Positions 8,982 to 18,693 of a DNA stretch of 26,410 bases are shown in pieces. The stretch is taken from positions 1 through 26,410 of IMG/VR virus record IMGVR_UViG_3300034012_000735, one strand, 5' to 3'. Every line of letters begins with the position of its first letter. Position 1 is the stretch's first letter. The translations under genes and the position numbers were made by a program. The notes under the pieces are model-generated. The model saw only the letters and a list, made by a program, of their open reading frames with translations. It did not search any database and was not told where the DNA came from. The DNA is from a virus.

Positions 8982-9776
8982 ATGGACGACTTTCTAGGAA
9001 CTGAAGACACCGATACAGCAGACACAACTATTTATGGTGATAATGATCTAGAAGCTGGTGATCCATATGGCGGCGATCCGTGGAGTACTTCTTCGTCAGA
9101 TAACTTAAACCTGTCTGATTATTTCAAATCGCTTCCTAGTGATGTGACAGGGACAGGATCTCTGTCGGATATTATTAAAGGACTAGGGTCGTTACTCAAA
9201 GGAACTTCAAGTCTAGGGCAAGGTGGTCAGCTAGCGGGGTTATTGGGAATTGCTGGCCTTGCAAATAAGATGTTTGGTTCAAGCGGTAGTGGAGGTTATG
9301 CCGGTTATCAAGGTGGCATCCCAACATACACAGCCGCAAGAACGATGAACACCATACCAACGACTGTGGCTAATCCATTGGCGGGGCAGACGGGACAACC
9401 GGCAACCATTCCTCGTCGGCCAGGGTCTGGGGGTGTTACGTACTTTAGTCCTATGACTTATACCGAGAAGAAAGCCGAAGGCGGTATTGCGTCATTAGGG
9501 CATCTTGGTTCTTATTCAGATGGTGGTCAGTTACTTCGCGGACCCGGAGATGGAGTGAGCGATGATATTCCCGCAACCATTGCTGATAGACAGCCTGCTC
9601 GATTGGCTGACGGCGAATTTGTTATTCCTGCCCGTATTGTTTCTGAACTGGGCAATGGCTCTACAGAAGCTGGGGCAAGGAAGCTTTACGCGATGATGGA
9701 CAGGATTAAAAGCGCCAGACGCAAAGCAAAAGACATTGCGGCTGATACTAAAACAGATCGTTATTTGCCGAGGTAA
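8982..9776 (+). CDS. Conserved phage structural protein with 'DGEFVIPARIVSELGNGST' C-terminal domain
   Basis: A 264-residue protein starting one base after the previous stop codon, with the upstream gene's AGAGGGCAG as ribosome-binding site. The first 60 residues are strongly acidic (many Asp, Thr, Gly). The middle is Gly/Ser-rich and flexible. The last 110 residues hold the recognisable part: EGGIASL, GPGDGVSDDIPATI, LADGEFVIPARIVSELGNG and a basic KLYAMMDRIKSARRKAK helix. This C-terminal pattern recurs in many environmental phages next to tail genes, and I know no established function. It may be a tail-appendage or assembly protein. No catalytic motif is visible. Confidence 0.7.
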   Translation: MDDFLGTEDTDTADTTIYGDNDLEAGDPYGGDPWSTSSSDNLNLSDYFKSLPSDVTGTGSLSDIIKGLGSLLKGTSSLGQGGQLAGLLGIAGLANKMFGSSGSGGYAGYQGGIPTYTAARTMNTIPTTVANPLAGQTGQPATIPRRPGSGGVTYFSPMTYTEKKAEGGIASLGHLGSYSDGGQLLRGPGDGVSDDIPATIADRQPARLADGEFVIPARIVSELGNGSTEAGARKLYAMMDRIKSARRKAKDIAADTKTDRYLPR

Positions 9777-9778
9777 TT

Positions 9779-10612
9779 ATGGCTACTAGTGCAACAACAG
9801 TTCCTGCTGCGGGAACATCTTCTCAGTCCACCCTATCAGATTGGGCGGGGCAATATGTAACCGACATGCTAGGCAAGACGCAAGCATTAGCGTCTCAGCC
9901 CTACCAAGTCTACGGCGGTCCTATGACTGCTGGAGAATCAGCGCTTCAGTCTAAATACTTTACTGGTTTGGGGTCGCTTACTTTTCCTTCACAACTAGGA
10001 CAAAGCTTTACGTCGGCTAATGCACCTGCATTACCGTCGGCTACTTCAGGAACCGCGGGTGGTGCGACTCCAACAGGACCGGCAGCGCAGTACATGAATC
10101 CGTACTTACAAGCCGTTCTTGCTCCACAACTTGATGAGTTAAGAAGACAAGCCGGTATTACGCAACAAACGCAAGCAGGTAAAGCCGCACAGGCTGGAGC
10201 GTTTGGTGGTACGCGTTATGGCCTTATGGAAGCAGAAGGTGCAAGGAATCTCCTTCAGGAAATGAATAAGACCATCGGTACTGGATATGCAAACGCATAC
10301 GATAAAGCGATGCAGCAATTCAATGCCGAGCAAGCCCAGGCTAAAACGCTAGCAGATATGATGGCTAGTGCAGGCGCGCAGCAACGGGCCATAGAACAAG
10401 AAGGAATCACGGCTGACTACAACGAGTTCTTAGCCCAACGTGATTACCCAATGAAGCAACTTCAGTTTCAGCAATCCATGCTTCAGGGACTACCCATTTC
10501 GACGGTATCTACTTCTCAAGCTCCACAAAGCGGCATTGGGCAATTGTCGTCAACAGTAGGTGCATTAGGATCGACCTACGATTTGTTGAAAAAACTTGGT
10601 GTTATTGGTTAA
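9779..10612 (+). CDS. Conserved phage virion-associated protein, Ala/Gln-rich
   Basis: A 277-residue protein starting at ATG 9779, two bases after the preceding stop, with AGG about seven bases upstream. The N-terminal 60 residues include DWAGQYVTDMLGKTQALASQ and 'YQVYGGPMTAGES'. A centre with 'AQYMNPYLQAVLAPQLDELRRQ' is followed by a long helical Ala/Gln-rich part, including KAAQAGAFGGTRYGL and MEAEGARNLLQEM. This architecture recurs in environmental podovirus-like phages between tail genes and the large internal/polyvalent protein. A structural or ejected-protein role is plausible from helicity and position. No enzyme motif is visible. Confidence 0.65.
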   Translation: MATSATTVPAAGTSSQSTLSDWAGQYVTDMLGKTQALASQPYQVYGGPMTAGESALQSKYFTGLGSLTFPSQLGQSFTSANAPALPSATSGTAGGATPTGPAAQYMNPYLQAVLAPQLDELRRQAGITQQTQAGKAAQAGAFGGTRYGLMEAEGARNLLQEMNKTIGTGYANAYDKAMQQFNAEQAQAKTLADMMASAGAQQRAIEQEGITADYNEFLAQRDYPMKQLQFQQSMLQGLPISTVSTSQAPQSGIGQLSSTVGALGSTYDLLKKLGVIG

Positions 10613-10621
10613 GGACTAGCC

Positions 10622-12475
10622 ATGAATCTTGTTCAAATTCAAGAGCGTCTTAAGGACATGCCGCTTCAAGCGGTGATGATGTATGCCAACGGCATGAACC
10701 CCGAGGTTCCGCCTTATCTGGCGCTTGGCGAATTGAATAGGCGAAAGAAAATGGAGCAGGCGATGCAACCTGCCCAGATGCCGCAAGGCACTATTAAAGA
10801 TAAGCTTGAACAAGAAGTCGGTCTTGCTGCGTTGCAAAAACAATTAATGAATCAGTTGCAGACTCAAGGCTTGCGCCAACAACAAGCGGCGATGAGTCAA
10901 GGTCAGCAAATGGCGCAAATGCCTGGGCCAGCACCTCAAGGCGTACCACAGCCAGAGGTTCCTGAAGAAATGGCAGGTGGTGGTGTAGCATCGATCTCAG
11001 TTCCTGATGATCAGTTTGAATTTGGATCGGGTGGCATCATTGCGTTTGCGGGTGGATCACCGGGGCAAAGAAAAGAACTTACCGAAGATGATTTGAAAAA
11101 GCTTGATGAAATACGTGAACAAGTCACACAAGCAAAAGCCTTAGAACAAGCATTCTTAGAACCAGGAATCATGGGTTCAAAACAATTGCGTGAGTTTCCA
11201 GAACGCAAAGAAGAATATGAAAAGGCTACGGCAACAAGAAGGATGCTAGAGCAGCAACTAGCTCAGGCTGAATTAGGAACTACGCCACCGCCTCCTACGC
11301 CTGCGCGGCAACCCGTGTCACAACCTGTAACCCCGAGGATGGAACAACGTTTTCCTCCTGGGCCTCCTCCGCAAGCGCCGCAAGGAATTGGTACTTCTAC
11401 ACAAACGCCGCCTAGAAGTCCGTCGGTACAAGCGTCAGCCCCTACTCCAGCCCCGCAAGGCATAGCAACAGTTGCACCTCAGCCTATTGCTGAAACCCCA
11501 GCGATGCAAGCCTTAAAAACATCTATTCCTCAACAACAACCGACCACCCTTCAAAGCTATGAAGAGGAATTGAAAAAGGCGGCTGAAAAGGATCCTTATC
11601 TTACAAAGCGTCCTGGCGAAAAGCTCGAGCAATATCTGGCTACGCTAGAACGCAGAGACCGCGAAGATCAAGAACGTTTCCAACAGATGGAGAAAGATCG
11701 TACAAGATCTGCTTTATGGAAATCACTTATGGCTGCGGGTGAAGCGTCCCGTGGTCAGCGTGGTATTGGTGCGTTATTAGGCGGGTTTGGTAAAACTGCT
11801 GAGACAGAAGCTGAAGCCGCTCGAGGTCGTGAAGAGAAACAACAATTACTGCAACGTGAACGTGAGATGAACCGCATCAAGATGATGCAGGAAATTGAAA
11901 CCGCAAGGATCGCTCAGTCGCGTGGTGATTTCGCAGCCAAGCGTCAAGCTGATATGGAAGCTGCAAAGTATCAGCAGAAAGATAGAGAGATTGCCGGTCA
12001 GTTAACGAGTAACCTTGCACAAATTGAAGCATCTAATGCAAGGACGTTTGCAGAACTTAAGGCTCGGGCTGAAGAAAATAAACTTAGTCGCGAAACGCAA
12101 TTAATGGTTGCTAAAATCCAAGCGGCAGCCGGTGATCGCCCTGGCGAGACAGAGCGATTGTTTGGTGAATACCAAAGGTTACTGAAAACCGATCCAACAG
12201 GTAAAGCTGCTGAAACCTATATGGCTACTATTGAAAGGCTGAAAGGCGCAGGAAGGGCAGAGTCCGTAGAACAACAAAGACTTAAAGCGTCGCTTGACTC
12301 CAAACGAAACACCTTAAAAACATATATGGAAAATATGGTGTACGCCAGTAAGCCTGAAGGAAAAGAAGCAATAAAACGTTTACAAGAGGATATTAAGGCG
12401 ATAGAAAATCAACTGCTTGGCGGTGCGGCATCAAGCGCGCCAAAAGGAAGTGCGGCCAATCCTATTAAACTTTGA
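10622..12475 (+). CDS. Gln/Glu-rich coiled-coil virion-associated protein
   Basis: A 617-residue protein at ATG 10622 with AAGGA seven bases upstream. The N-terminus (MNLVQIQERLKDMPLQAVMM, then NPEVPPYLALGELNRRKKME) is a motif often seen in large phage internal proteins. Residues about 20-110 are Gln/Met/Ala-rich, 115-145 hold Gly-rich GGGVASI and GSGGIIAFAGG segments, and 215-300 form a Pro/Gln/Thr-rich linker. From about 310 to the end it is a long, highly charged coiled coil (EEELKKAAEKD, REREMNRIKMMQEIETARIA). Such helical proteins upstream of a giant protein may be internal or ejected virion proteins, by analogy to T7 gp14-16. That is inference; no motif proves it. Confidence 0.65.
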   Translation: MNLVQIQERLKDMPLQAVMMYANGMNPEVPPYLALGELNRRKKMEQAMQPAQMPQGTIKDKLEQEVGLAALQKQLMNQLQTQGLRQQQAAMSQGQQMAQMPGPAPQGVPQPEVPEEMAGGGVASISVPDDQFEFGSGGIIAFAGGSPGQRKELTEDDLKKLDEIREQVTQAKALEQAFLEPGIMGSKQLREFPERKEEYEKATATRRMLEQQLAQAELGTTPPPPTPARQPVSQPVTPRMEQRFPPGPPPQAPQGIGTSTQTPPRSPSVQASAPTPAPQGIATVAPQPIAETPAMQALKTSIPQQQPTTLQSYEEELKKAAEKDPYLTKRPGEKLEQYLATLERRDREDQERFQQMEKDRTRSALWKSLMAAGEASRGQRGIGALLGGFGKTAETEAEAARGREEKQQLLQREREMNRIKMMQEIETARIAQSRGDFAAKRQADMEAAKYQQKDREIAGQLTSNLAQIEASNARTFAELKARAEENKLSRETQLMVAKIQAAAGDRPGETERLFGEYQRLLKTDPTGKAAETYMATIERLKGAGRAESVEQQRLKASLDSKRNTLKTYMENMVYASKPEGKEAIKRLQEDIKAIENQLLGGAASSAPKGSAANPIKL

Positions 12476-12483
12476 GGTGAGCG

Positions 12484-15400
12484 ATGCCTGTCTATGAATA
12501 CCAAGGGCAGCATTATGATCTTGCTGAAACTGATCCGTCCGCGGCTAAAGCAAAGATCCTTGCTTACCTAGCAAAGCAACAGCCACCATCCAAAGAGCGT
12601 ACCTACGGCGAGGCGTTACAAGACATTGGCGCTGGGGTTGTCGGTGGAATCGGTTCGCTCGTCCAACTCCCAGGCCAGTTATATGGCCTTGCTACGGGGG
12701 ATATGAGACGTACCGGAGCGTTAGGTGTTGGAAAAGATATTGAAGAATATGCCGAGTCTTTGAAGTCGGCAGGGCTAAAAGCTAGAGAAGAAGCAAGACG
12801 TAAAGCGATTGAAGAAGCCACTGCTAAGGAAGGACAGTTTGGTGCGTTTAAGTCTGCTTTCTCGGAGACAGTCAAAGACCCAGGATTACTGTTAACGTTT
12901 CTTGCAGAACAGGCTCCTCAGTTGCTAGTCCCCTTCGGGGCGGCAAAGATCGCCAAGGGTGCGACAGTCGCTCGAGGCGCGGGTGAAGCCGCAGCAGCAC
13001 AGGCTGGTGTTCGTGGTGCGATTGGAGCCGCGGGTGTTCAGCAAGGCGCAGATGTTGGCGCAGGTGCTTACGAGAATATCTACAACGAACTTAAGTCCAA
13101 AGGCGCAACAGATACAGAGGCGGCTCAAGGTGCGTTGAATCTTGCCCGAGCAGCAGGCGCATCAGGTGCAATCATTTCTGTATTGGCTCAACGACTTCCT
13201 GGTGCGAGGGCTTTAGAAGAAACATTCGCAGGTGTGCCGAGCGTCGCAGGTAGGGCCGGTCGTGTTGCTCGAGGCGCGGCAGGTGAAGGTGTTAGTGAAG
13301 TCGGCGAAGAAGTGGGTGGCCGATTCACGCAGAACCTTGCAATGCGCGAGGTCAAGCCTGAGCAGTCCTTGACTGAAGGTCTAGGTGAAACCGCAGGCAT
13401 GGCCGCTATTGGCGGTGTTGGACTTGGTGGTATTTCAGGTCTAGCTAGAAGGCCTGCTCCACAGGAACCGGCTCCTCCCGCTACAGAGGAACAGCTTCCA
13501 CCCGTAGAACCGACCGCTACACAACAACGGATTGAAGCAATGACCGGTGTTGGAAGGCAACCAGGGGTTGGTATTGAAGGTTTACTCTCAGCACAAGAAG
13601 CTGCCGCGCAAGAAGAAGAGCGTAGACCGCTTCGTCCTGGAGAGGGAAGGGCTAAGTTGCCGGAGTTTGAGCGTGGCGTTGCGTCGTTACTAAGACCGGG
13701 AGAAACCCGCGTCGAAGATATGCCTGAGTTCCAACAGCCGACAAGCAAGTTTGGCTTGCGTCCTGGCGAAACAAAAGTAGATAGGATGCCTGAGTTTGAA
13801 AAGCCTGCTACGGCTGAGGCGCAGCAGATACAAGAAGACATTGCCGCTCGGGAAAAGATCGCAAGAGACGCTGAACGTAAACGTGTAAGAGAAGTGCAGG
13901 CTATTCCTGGCGAAGCAAGAGCGGCTAGCGAAGAAATGTTAGACATCATTAGGCAATTACAACTTGCCAACTTGCCTAACACGCCGAACCCTCTTACGAC
14001 AGAACAACGAGAGTATCTGAAGAATCGTTTGATTGAACTTCAGAAACAAGCTAAACCGCAACCGCGGGTAGGACCAGAGACTCGACCAGAAGTACAAGAG
14101 CGAGGACCGTTAGCACAACAACTTCCAACCGCATCTAGCCCTGAAGCCATAGCAGCAAGACAGGCGGAGATTGATCGTCGTCGTCAAGAAGCTGGACTTC
14201 CTACGGCAGAACAGCAACGAGCTGGCATCACCGAAGTTGAAAAGCCAAAGATCGGAAAGTCTCCGATTCCTAAGCTTGTCGATCCGAGACCGCTAACAGA
14301 ACAGCAAGCTAACGCACGGCTTGGTGTACTGAGAGACATGCTTCAGATTGAGGGCGGAGATCCTAATAGTCTTGGCATCGTTCCTCATCCAACGGTTCAG
14401 GGTAAGTTTGCTATCAAGTCTTTTGACTTACCATTTAAGTTATCCACGGAACAACAGGCTACGGCATTTGGTACGCCTGAGAAACCTGTTGTGATTGATC
14501 CGGTCGAGGCTTACGTCAACATCGCTAGACAAACAAACACACCGGCATCACAAAGATTTGTAAAGGATTGGGAAGCAGGTCGTATCACACGAGAAGATGT
14601 CCAGCGTGCGTTACAGACTGAGCGTCAAGTACTACAGCTTCCTCCCCTGACATTTCTTGGTTCTCCTCCCGCAAAGATATCTCAACAACCTATTGCCGGT
14701 CCTACGCTTCAAGGCGTTCGTGATGTATTTGATCGCCCAGTTACAAATATCGCGAGACCACCCGCAAAGCCGTATGACTTACCACCTCCGGTACAGCAAT
14801 TAGGCGTAACAACATGGTCTGTTGAACCAGGGCAAGTAGAGACTACTAGCAATATAGAACTTCCATCTCTTGGCTTTTTAAATAACCAAAGCGTTGACCC
14901 GGTTGAGTATTACGTCCGTATGCTTACAGAGATGGCGGCAGTAGAGCCAACCACACAGGAAGAACGCAATCAACAAGCAAAGATCAAAGCGTTTCTTGAG
15001 GCGTACAACCAAAACAAAATACCTCGAGAGTTTATTGAAAAGGCTTTGAGAAAGCAGGGAGGTACGACGACCGCCCAGCCTCCGACGCAACAACCTCCTG
15101 CCGAACAGCCGCCTACTGAACAACCACCGAGCGAAGAACAGCCCATATCATTTGCTGAGTTTAAATTGCGTATGCCTGTTGCTAGGCAAAACGCAGAAGT
15201 CTTGGCGGCAAACAATCAAGGCAATATTCAGAAGCTTGGTGAAGCGTTAGCAAAGAGTTCTAACCCAGCTATTGCCAAGGTTGGTGAGTTAACCAAACTT
15301 ATCGTTGGCAAGGTAACGTTAAAGAAACCAACGAAGTTTCCTGCATGGAAAGGTGGAGAGTACGTCTACAACACCGATTCCATTCAAATGAATAAAACTA

Positions 15401-18400
15401 GCGCAGGAAGCGAACACGTTAACGCGCATGAACTTGTTCATGGGCTTATTTCTAAATCGCAAAGATTCCCCGGCCCAAGACAACTTCGTTATGCAAATGA
15501 TATTAAAACACTTTACGAACATGTAAAGAAAGAACTTGCTAAAAAAGGCATGGGAATCGGCCCTAAATATAAAGTGCAAGTTTACGGTTTGACCAATGAA
15601 CGTGAGTTCACTGCTGAAGCGATGACTAATCCAGAGTTTCAGTACATGCTTATGCAGATTCCTTACAAGGGTAAGAAGTCTGCGTGGTCACAATTTGTTC
15701 AAGTGGTTGCTAATCTGTTAGGCATTAAAGATACCAACGCTTTGACAGAAGTTATGTCGTTAGTGGAGAAGCTAGCAAAGGTTGGCCGTCCAACAACGAT
15801 GAAGCGAGACTCTCAACTTGTTGATGAATCGTTAAGCTTAGAACAAGTAAAGCAAACAGCCCAGCAAGCTATGCAAAAACGCGAGCCACTCAGACTCGCA
15901 CCGCAGATCTCTGAGCAAACCGCACAACAGTTACAGGCTACCTTCGCTCCCGAGAATAAGACCATCATCGATAAGATCGAAGGTCTTAAGGATCGGTTCT
16001 GGCAGCGTATCGCTCAGGGTATGGCCGATCAGTTCAGATCGATTAAAGAGTATGACGAGAAGGCTTATATGCAAGCCCGTCTGTCTAAGTCTGTTGACGG
16101 TGGACTCGAGGGGCTACTGTTCTACGGCGAAGTCTTTAACGATGACGGCGCATTGAATCTTAGAAGAGACGGTAAAGGTCTTATAAAAGCACTAGAACCC
16201 GTTGGTGCTGAAGTTGATAACTTCATGATCTGGATTGCGCTTAACCGCGAAGCAAACCTCCGAGGAGCAGGAAGGAACCCATCCATTCCTGATGCGTTGC
16301 TTGCTCAGAAAGATACGTTATCAAGTGGGACATTGAACGGACAACCAAGGCTACAGGTCTATCAGCGTGTACTTCAAGACATGAATAAGTTGAATCGTTC
16401 AGTCCTGAAGATTGCATTAGACACAGGGCTGATCGATCAACAGGGATTTGAGAACTTCTCAAACGACATCTATTACGTGCCGTTCTACAAGGAGATGGAA
16501 GGCAAAGACATTGACGCTCCTTCCACGGCGTCAGGCCTTACAAGTCAGTACTTCTCGAAGCAGCTCAAAGGTGGTGAGCGTCCATTCGGTGATCTAGTAG
16601 AGAACACCTTACGAAATTGGAATCACATCCTGTCGGCAGCGATGAAGAACCAAGCCGCGGTATCGACATTACAAGCCGCCCAAAATGTCGTACTAGGTGA
16701 TACACCTGTGGTCGAGCCGACCAATGAGAAGACCGGATCTGCCAAGGTAATGGTCAATGGACAACCGCAGTACTTCAAAGTCAATGATCCATTACTGTTA
16801 GATGCCATCTCTGCGATTGGATACTTAGGTCCAAAGTCTAAGTTCCTTGATGTGGCTAGAGGCTTTAAGAATATCCTACAGTTTGGCGTGACTTTATCCC
16901 CGGCGTTTAAGGTAAACAACTTGATCCGCGACTCGGTGTCTGCGATGGCGGTGACCGAACTAAATAAGAACCCGATTGCCAACGTTCTTAACGGTATCTC
17001 GATCTTTAACAAGGACGATCCTACGTACATATCGGCACTCGCTGGCGGGGCTATCTTTAACTTCGGCACGGCGTATGAAGGTGACCAATCCAAACTTATC
17101 AAACGATTGATTGAGAAAGGCGTTGATCGCGATACCATTTTAGATACCGAGTCAAGAATTAAAAAGGGGTTGCGTACCGCTTGGGATAAATATCAAGAGT
17201 GGGGTAACGCTTCTGAATCGGCTAACAGACTTGCGCTATATCAGCAGCTTAAAGATCAAGGGATGAGCCACCTCGAGGCTACCTATAAAGCTAGAGATCT
17301 GTTGGACTTCTCGATGCAAGGATCGTGGCCTGCGTTCCGATTGGTTACGCAAGTTGTACCGTTTATGAATGCGCGTATTCAAGGTCTTTATAAACTCGGA
17401 AGAGACGGTGTCATTCCTACGTCGCGGGTGTTGTACAACGTGGCGACAGGACAAGAGATCGAAGGGTCTGATAAGCAGAAGGCTTTAGCGTTTAGCATCG
17501 TTACCGGCGCTGTGACAATGGCGTCCATGATGTTGTACCTCGCATTCAAGGATGACGAGGAATACAAGAAACGTGACGAGTGGGATCGTGATAATTTCTG
17601 GTGGTTCAAGTTGCCAGGAATGGAGGTTGCGCTTCGTGTGCCAAAGCCCTTTGAGATCGGTGCGTTTGGTACGTTGACCGAGCGTGTCTTAGAACAAGTC
17701 TTTGATGAAGGCGCAGAAGGAAAACAATTCACATCGTCCATAGCAAGGATGCTTGGCGATACGTTTGCCTTGAATCCAACGCCGCAGATATTCAAGCCAC
17801 TCTTAGATTTGTACGCTAACAAGGATTCCTTTACCGGCGCGCCGATTGAAACCGCGGGTCTCGAGCGTTTATCCAAACAAGAGCGGACGTTGGATACCAC
17901 AAGCGAACTAGCCAAAGCACTCGGTGGTTTGTCGTCCATTCTTCCAGAGAAGTTTGAGCTGTCTCCCGTTCAGGTTGACTATGCCATCAAGGGATACTTT
18001 GGCTGGCTAGGTGGAGCGGCATCAACCATATCGACTTATGCGGTTATGCCGTTTAAGGAAGGTGAGTATCCTGATGCGAAGTGGATTGATCGTGCAAGCT
18101 TAGGTTTGGCAAAAGATCTACCGGCTAATCAGGCTAAGTACGTGACATCGTTTTATGAGAACGCCAAAGAGATCAATCAGGCCTTTGCGGATATGCGGCA
18201 TTACGCTGAGGTTGGTGATGCGGCTAAGGTCGAGGAGATCATCTCTGAGAGGGGAGACAAGATCGCCTTGGCTAAGTTCTATGACAAGACATCAAAGAAC
18301 ATGTCTGAGATTAGAAAACAAATCCGCGTCATCATGGCGGATCCCACGATGAGCGGAGCGGAGAAGCGTGAAGAGATTGACCGAATGAAGTTGATTATTT

Positions 18401-18447
18401 CTGACTTAGCTCAACAGGCAGAAGAAATCAGGAAGTCATCCAAGTAA
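12484..18447 (+). CDS. Giant polyvalent phage protein with zincin-like HExxH domain and LPD38-like region
   Basis: A 1987-residue protein starting at ATG 12484 behind GAGGTGAG. It opens with 'MPVYEYQGQHYDLAETDPSA', then Gly/Ala-rich hydrophobic helices (about 40-330) that could insert in a membrane. A linker carries three 'LRPGE....PEF' repeats (384-438), and low-complexity Pro/Gln linkers follow. Residues about 920-1090 form a metallopeptidase-like domain: HELVHG puts zinc ligands at His982 and His986 with catalytic Glu983, and Glu1041 or Glu1045 (NEREFTAEAM) could be the third ligand. The C-terminal half includes 'LSPAFKVNNLIRDSVSA' and 'ESANRLALYQQL', resembling large polyvalent protein-associated domain 38. 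Known polyvalent proteins enter the host with phage DNA and carry effector enzymes. The family calls come from memory. Confidence 0.75.
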   Translation: MPVYEYQGQHYDLAETDPSAAKAKILAYLAKQQPPSKERTYGEALQDIGAGVVGGIGSLVQLPGQLYGLATGDMRRTGALGVGKDIEEYAESLKSAGLKAREEARRKAIEEATAKEGQFGAFKSAFSETVKDPGLLLTFLAEQAPQLLVPFGAAKIAKGATVARGAGEAAAAQAGVRGAIGAAGVQQGADVGAGAYENIYNELKSKGATDTEAAQGALNLARAAGASGAIISVLAQRLPGARALEETFAGVPSVAGRAGRVARGAAGEGVSEVGEEVGGRFTQNLAMREVKPEQSLTEGLGETAGMAAIGGVGLGGISGLARRPAPQEPAPPATEEQLPPVEPTATQQRIEAMTGVGRQPGVGIEGLLSAQEAAAQEEERRPLRPGEGRAKLPEFERGVASLLRPGETRVEDMPEFQQPTSKFGLRPGETKVDRMPEFEKPATAEAQQIQEDIAAREKIARDAERKRVREVQAIPGEARAASEEMLDIIRQLQLANLPNTPNPLTTEQREYLKNRLIELQKQAKPQPRVGPETRPEVQERGPLAQQLPTASSPEAIAARQAEIDRRRQEAGLPTAEQQRAGITEVEKPKIGKSPIPKLVDPRPLTEQQANARLGVLRDMLQIEGGDPNSLGIVPHPTVQGKFAIKSFDLPFKLSTEQQATAFGTPEKPVVIDPVEAYVNIARQTNTPASQRFVKDWEAGRITREDVQRALQTERQVLQLPPLTFLGSPPAKISQQPIAGPTLQGVRDVFDRPVTNIARPPAKPYDLPPPVQQLGVTTWSVEPGQVETTSNIELPSLGFLNNQSVDPVEYYVRMLTEMAAVEPTTQEERNQQAKIKAFLEAYNQNKIPREFIEKALRKQGGTTTAQPPTQQPPAEQPPTEQPPSEEQPISFAEFKLRMPVARQNAEVLAANNQGNIQKLGEALAKSSNPAIAKVGELTKLIVGKVTLKKPTKFPAWKGGEYVYNTDSIQMNKTSAGSEHVNAHELVHGLISKSQRFPGPRQLRYANDIKTLYEHVKKELAKKGMGIGPKYKVQVYGLTNEREFTAEAMTNPEFQYMLMQIPYKGKKSAWSQFVQVVANLLGIKDTNALTEVMSLVEKLAKVGRPTTMKRDSQLVDESLSLEQVKQTAQQAMQKREPLRLAPQISEQTAQQLQATFAPENKTIIDKIEGLKDRFWQRIAQGMADQFRSIKEYDEKAYMQARLSKSVDGGLEGLLFYGEVFNDDGALNLRRDGKGLIKALEPVGAEVDNFMIWIALNREANLRGAGRNPSIPDALLAQKDTLSSGTLNGQPRLQVYQRVLQDMNKLNRSVLKIALDTGLIDQQGFENFSNDIYYVPFYKEMEGKDIDAPSTASGLTSQYFSKQLKGGERPFGDLVENTLRNWNHILSAAMKNQAAVSTLQAAQNVVLGDTPVVEPTNEKTGSAKVMVNGQPQYFKVNDPLLLDAISAIGYLGPKSKFLDVARGFKNILQFGVTLSPAFKVNNLIRDSVSAMAVTELNKNPIANVLNGISIFNKDDPTYISALAGGAIFNFGTAYEGDQSKLIKRLIEKGVDRDTILDTESRIKKGLRTAWDKYQEWGNASESANRLALYQQLKDQGMSHLEATYKARDLLDFSMQGSWPAFRLVTQVVPFMNARIQGLYKLGRDGVIPTSRVLYNVATGQEIEGSDKQKALAFSIVTGAVTMASMMLYLAFKDDEEYKKRDEWDRDNFWWFKLPGMEVALRVPKPFEIGAFGTLTERVLEQVFDEGAEGKQFTSSIARMLGDTFALNPTPQIFKPLLDLYANKDSFTGAPIETAGLERLSKQERTLDTTSELAKALGGLSSILPEKFELSPVQVDYAIKGYFGWLGGAASTISTYAVMPFKEGEYPDAKWIDRASLGLAKDLPANQAKYVTSFYENAKEINQAFADMRHYAEVGDAAKVEEIISERGDKIALAKFYDKTSKNMSEIRKQIRVIMADPTMSGAEKREEIDRMKLIISDLAQQAEEIRKSSK

Positions 18448-18693
18448 TCGTTCAATCGTCTTAGATAGGGCGTCGAGTTCATCCATTTTACGGATAGACC
18501 ACGCCCGTTTCTGACCATGCCAGCCAAGGATAGAACCTTGATGGCAGTCCTTACATAAAGCCACCACGGTGTATTGTTGATGCTGCTTAACGTGATGGGC
18601 GTCTGATGGTCCAGGAGCGTCACATACACTACAGGGTAAGAGTTTTACCCTGTGTATATGCTCACGTTCCTTAGCGGTTAGTTTGTTATTCAA
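18436..18693 (-). CDS. Small HNH-type zinc-finger nuclease, Ref/HNH-like
   Basis: An 85-residue protein starting at TTG 18693, overlapping the upstream gene's end by 8 bases. It contains CSVC (Cys21, Cys24), DAHHVKQ (His33, His34) and CKDCHQGS (Cys47, Cys50, His51), followed by 'ILGWHGQKRAW'. Two CxxC pairs around an HH make a small treble-clef HNH-like fold resembling the Ref-like/HNH nicking proteins of phages, which act in recombination or DNA processing. This last gene of the leftward recombination operon ends inside the 3' end of the giant late gene on the other strand (12-bp tail-to-tail overlap). Start choice is uncertain because the codon is TTG; AGAAAGG lies upstream. Confidence 0.7.
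   Translation of the reverse strand: MNNKLTAKEREHIHRVKLLPCSVCDAPGPSDAHHVKQHQQYTVVALCKDCHQGSILGWHGQKRAWSIRKMDELDALSKTIERLLG

Noticed and set aside
13188-13982. 264-aa - strand ORF inside the giant gene
   Set aside because: Ser/Ala/Pro-rich shadow without ribosome-binding site, motif or context, opposite a well-supported coding frame.
1-18447. Diversity-generating retroelement in the tail genes
   Set aside because: No reverse transcriptase and no adenine-substituted template/variable repeat pair were seen; the structured RNA does not copy any part of the fibre gene.
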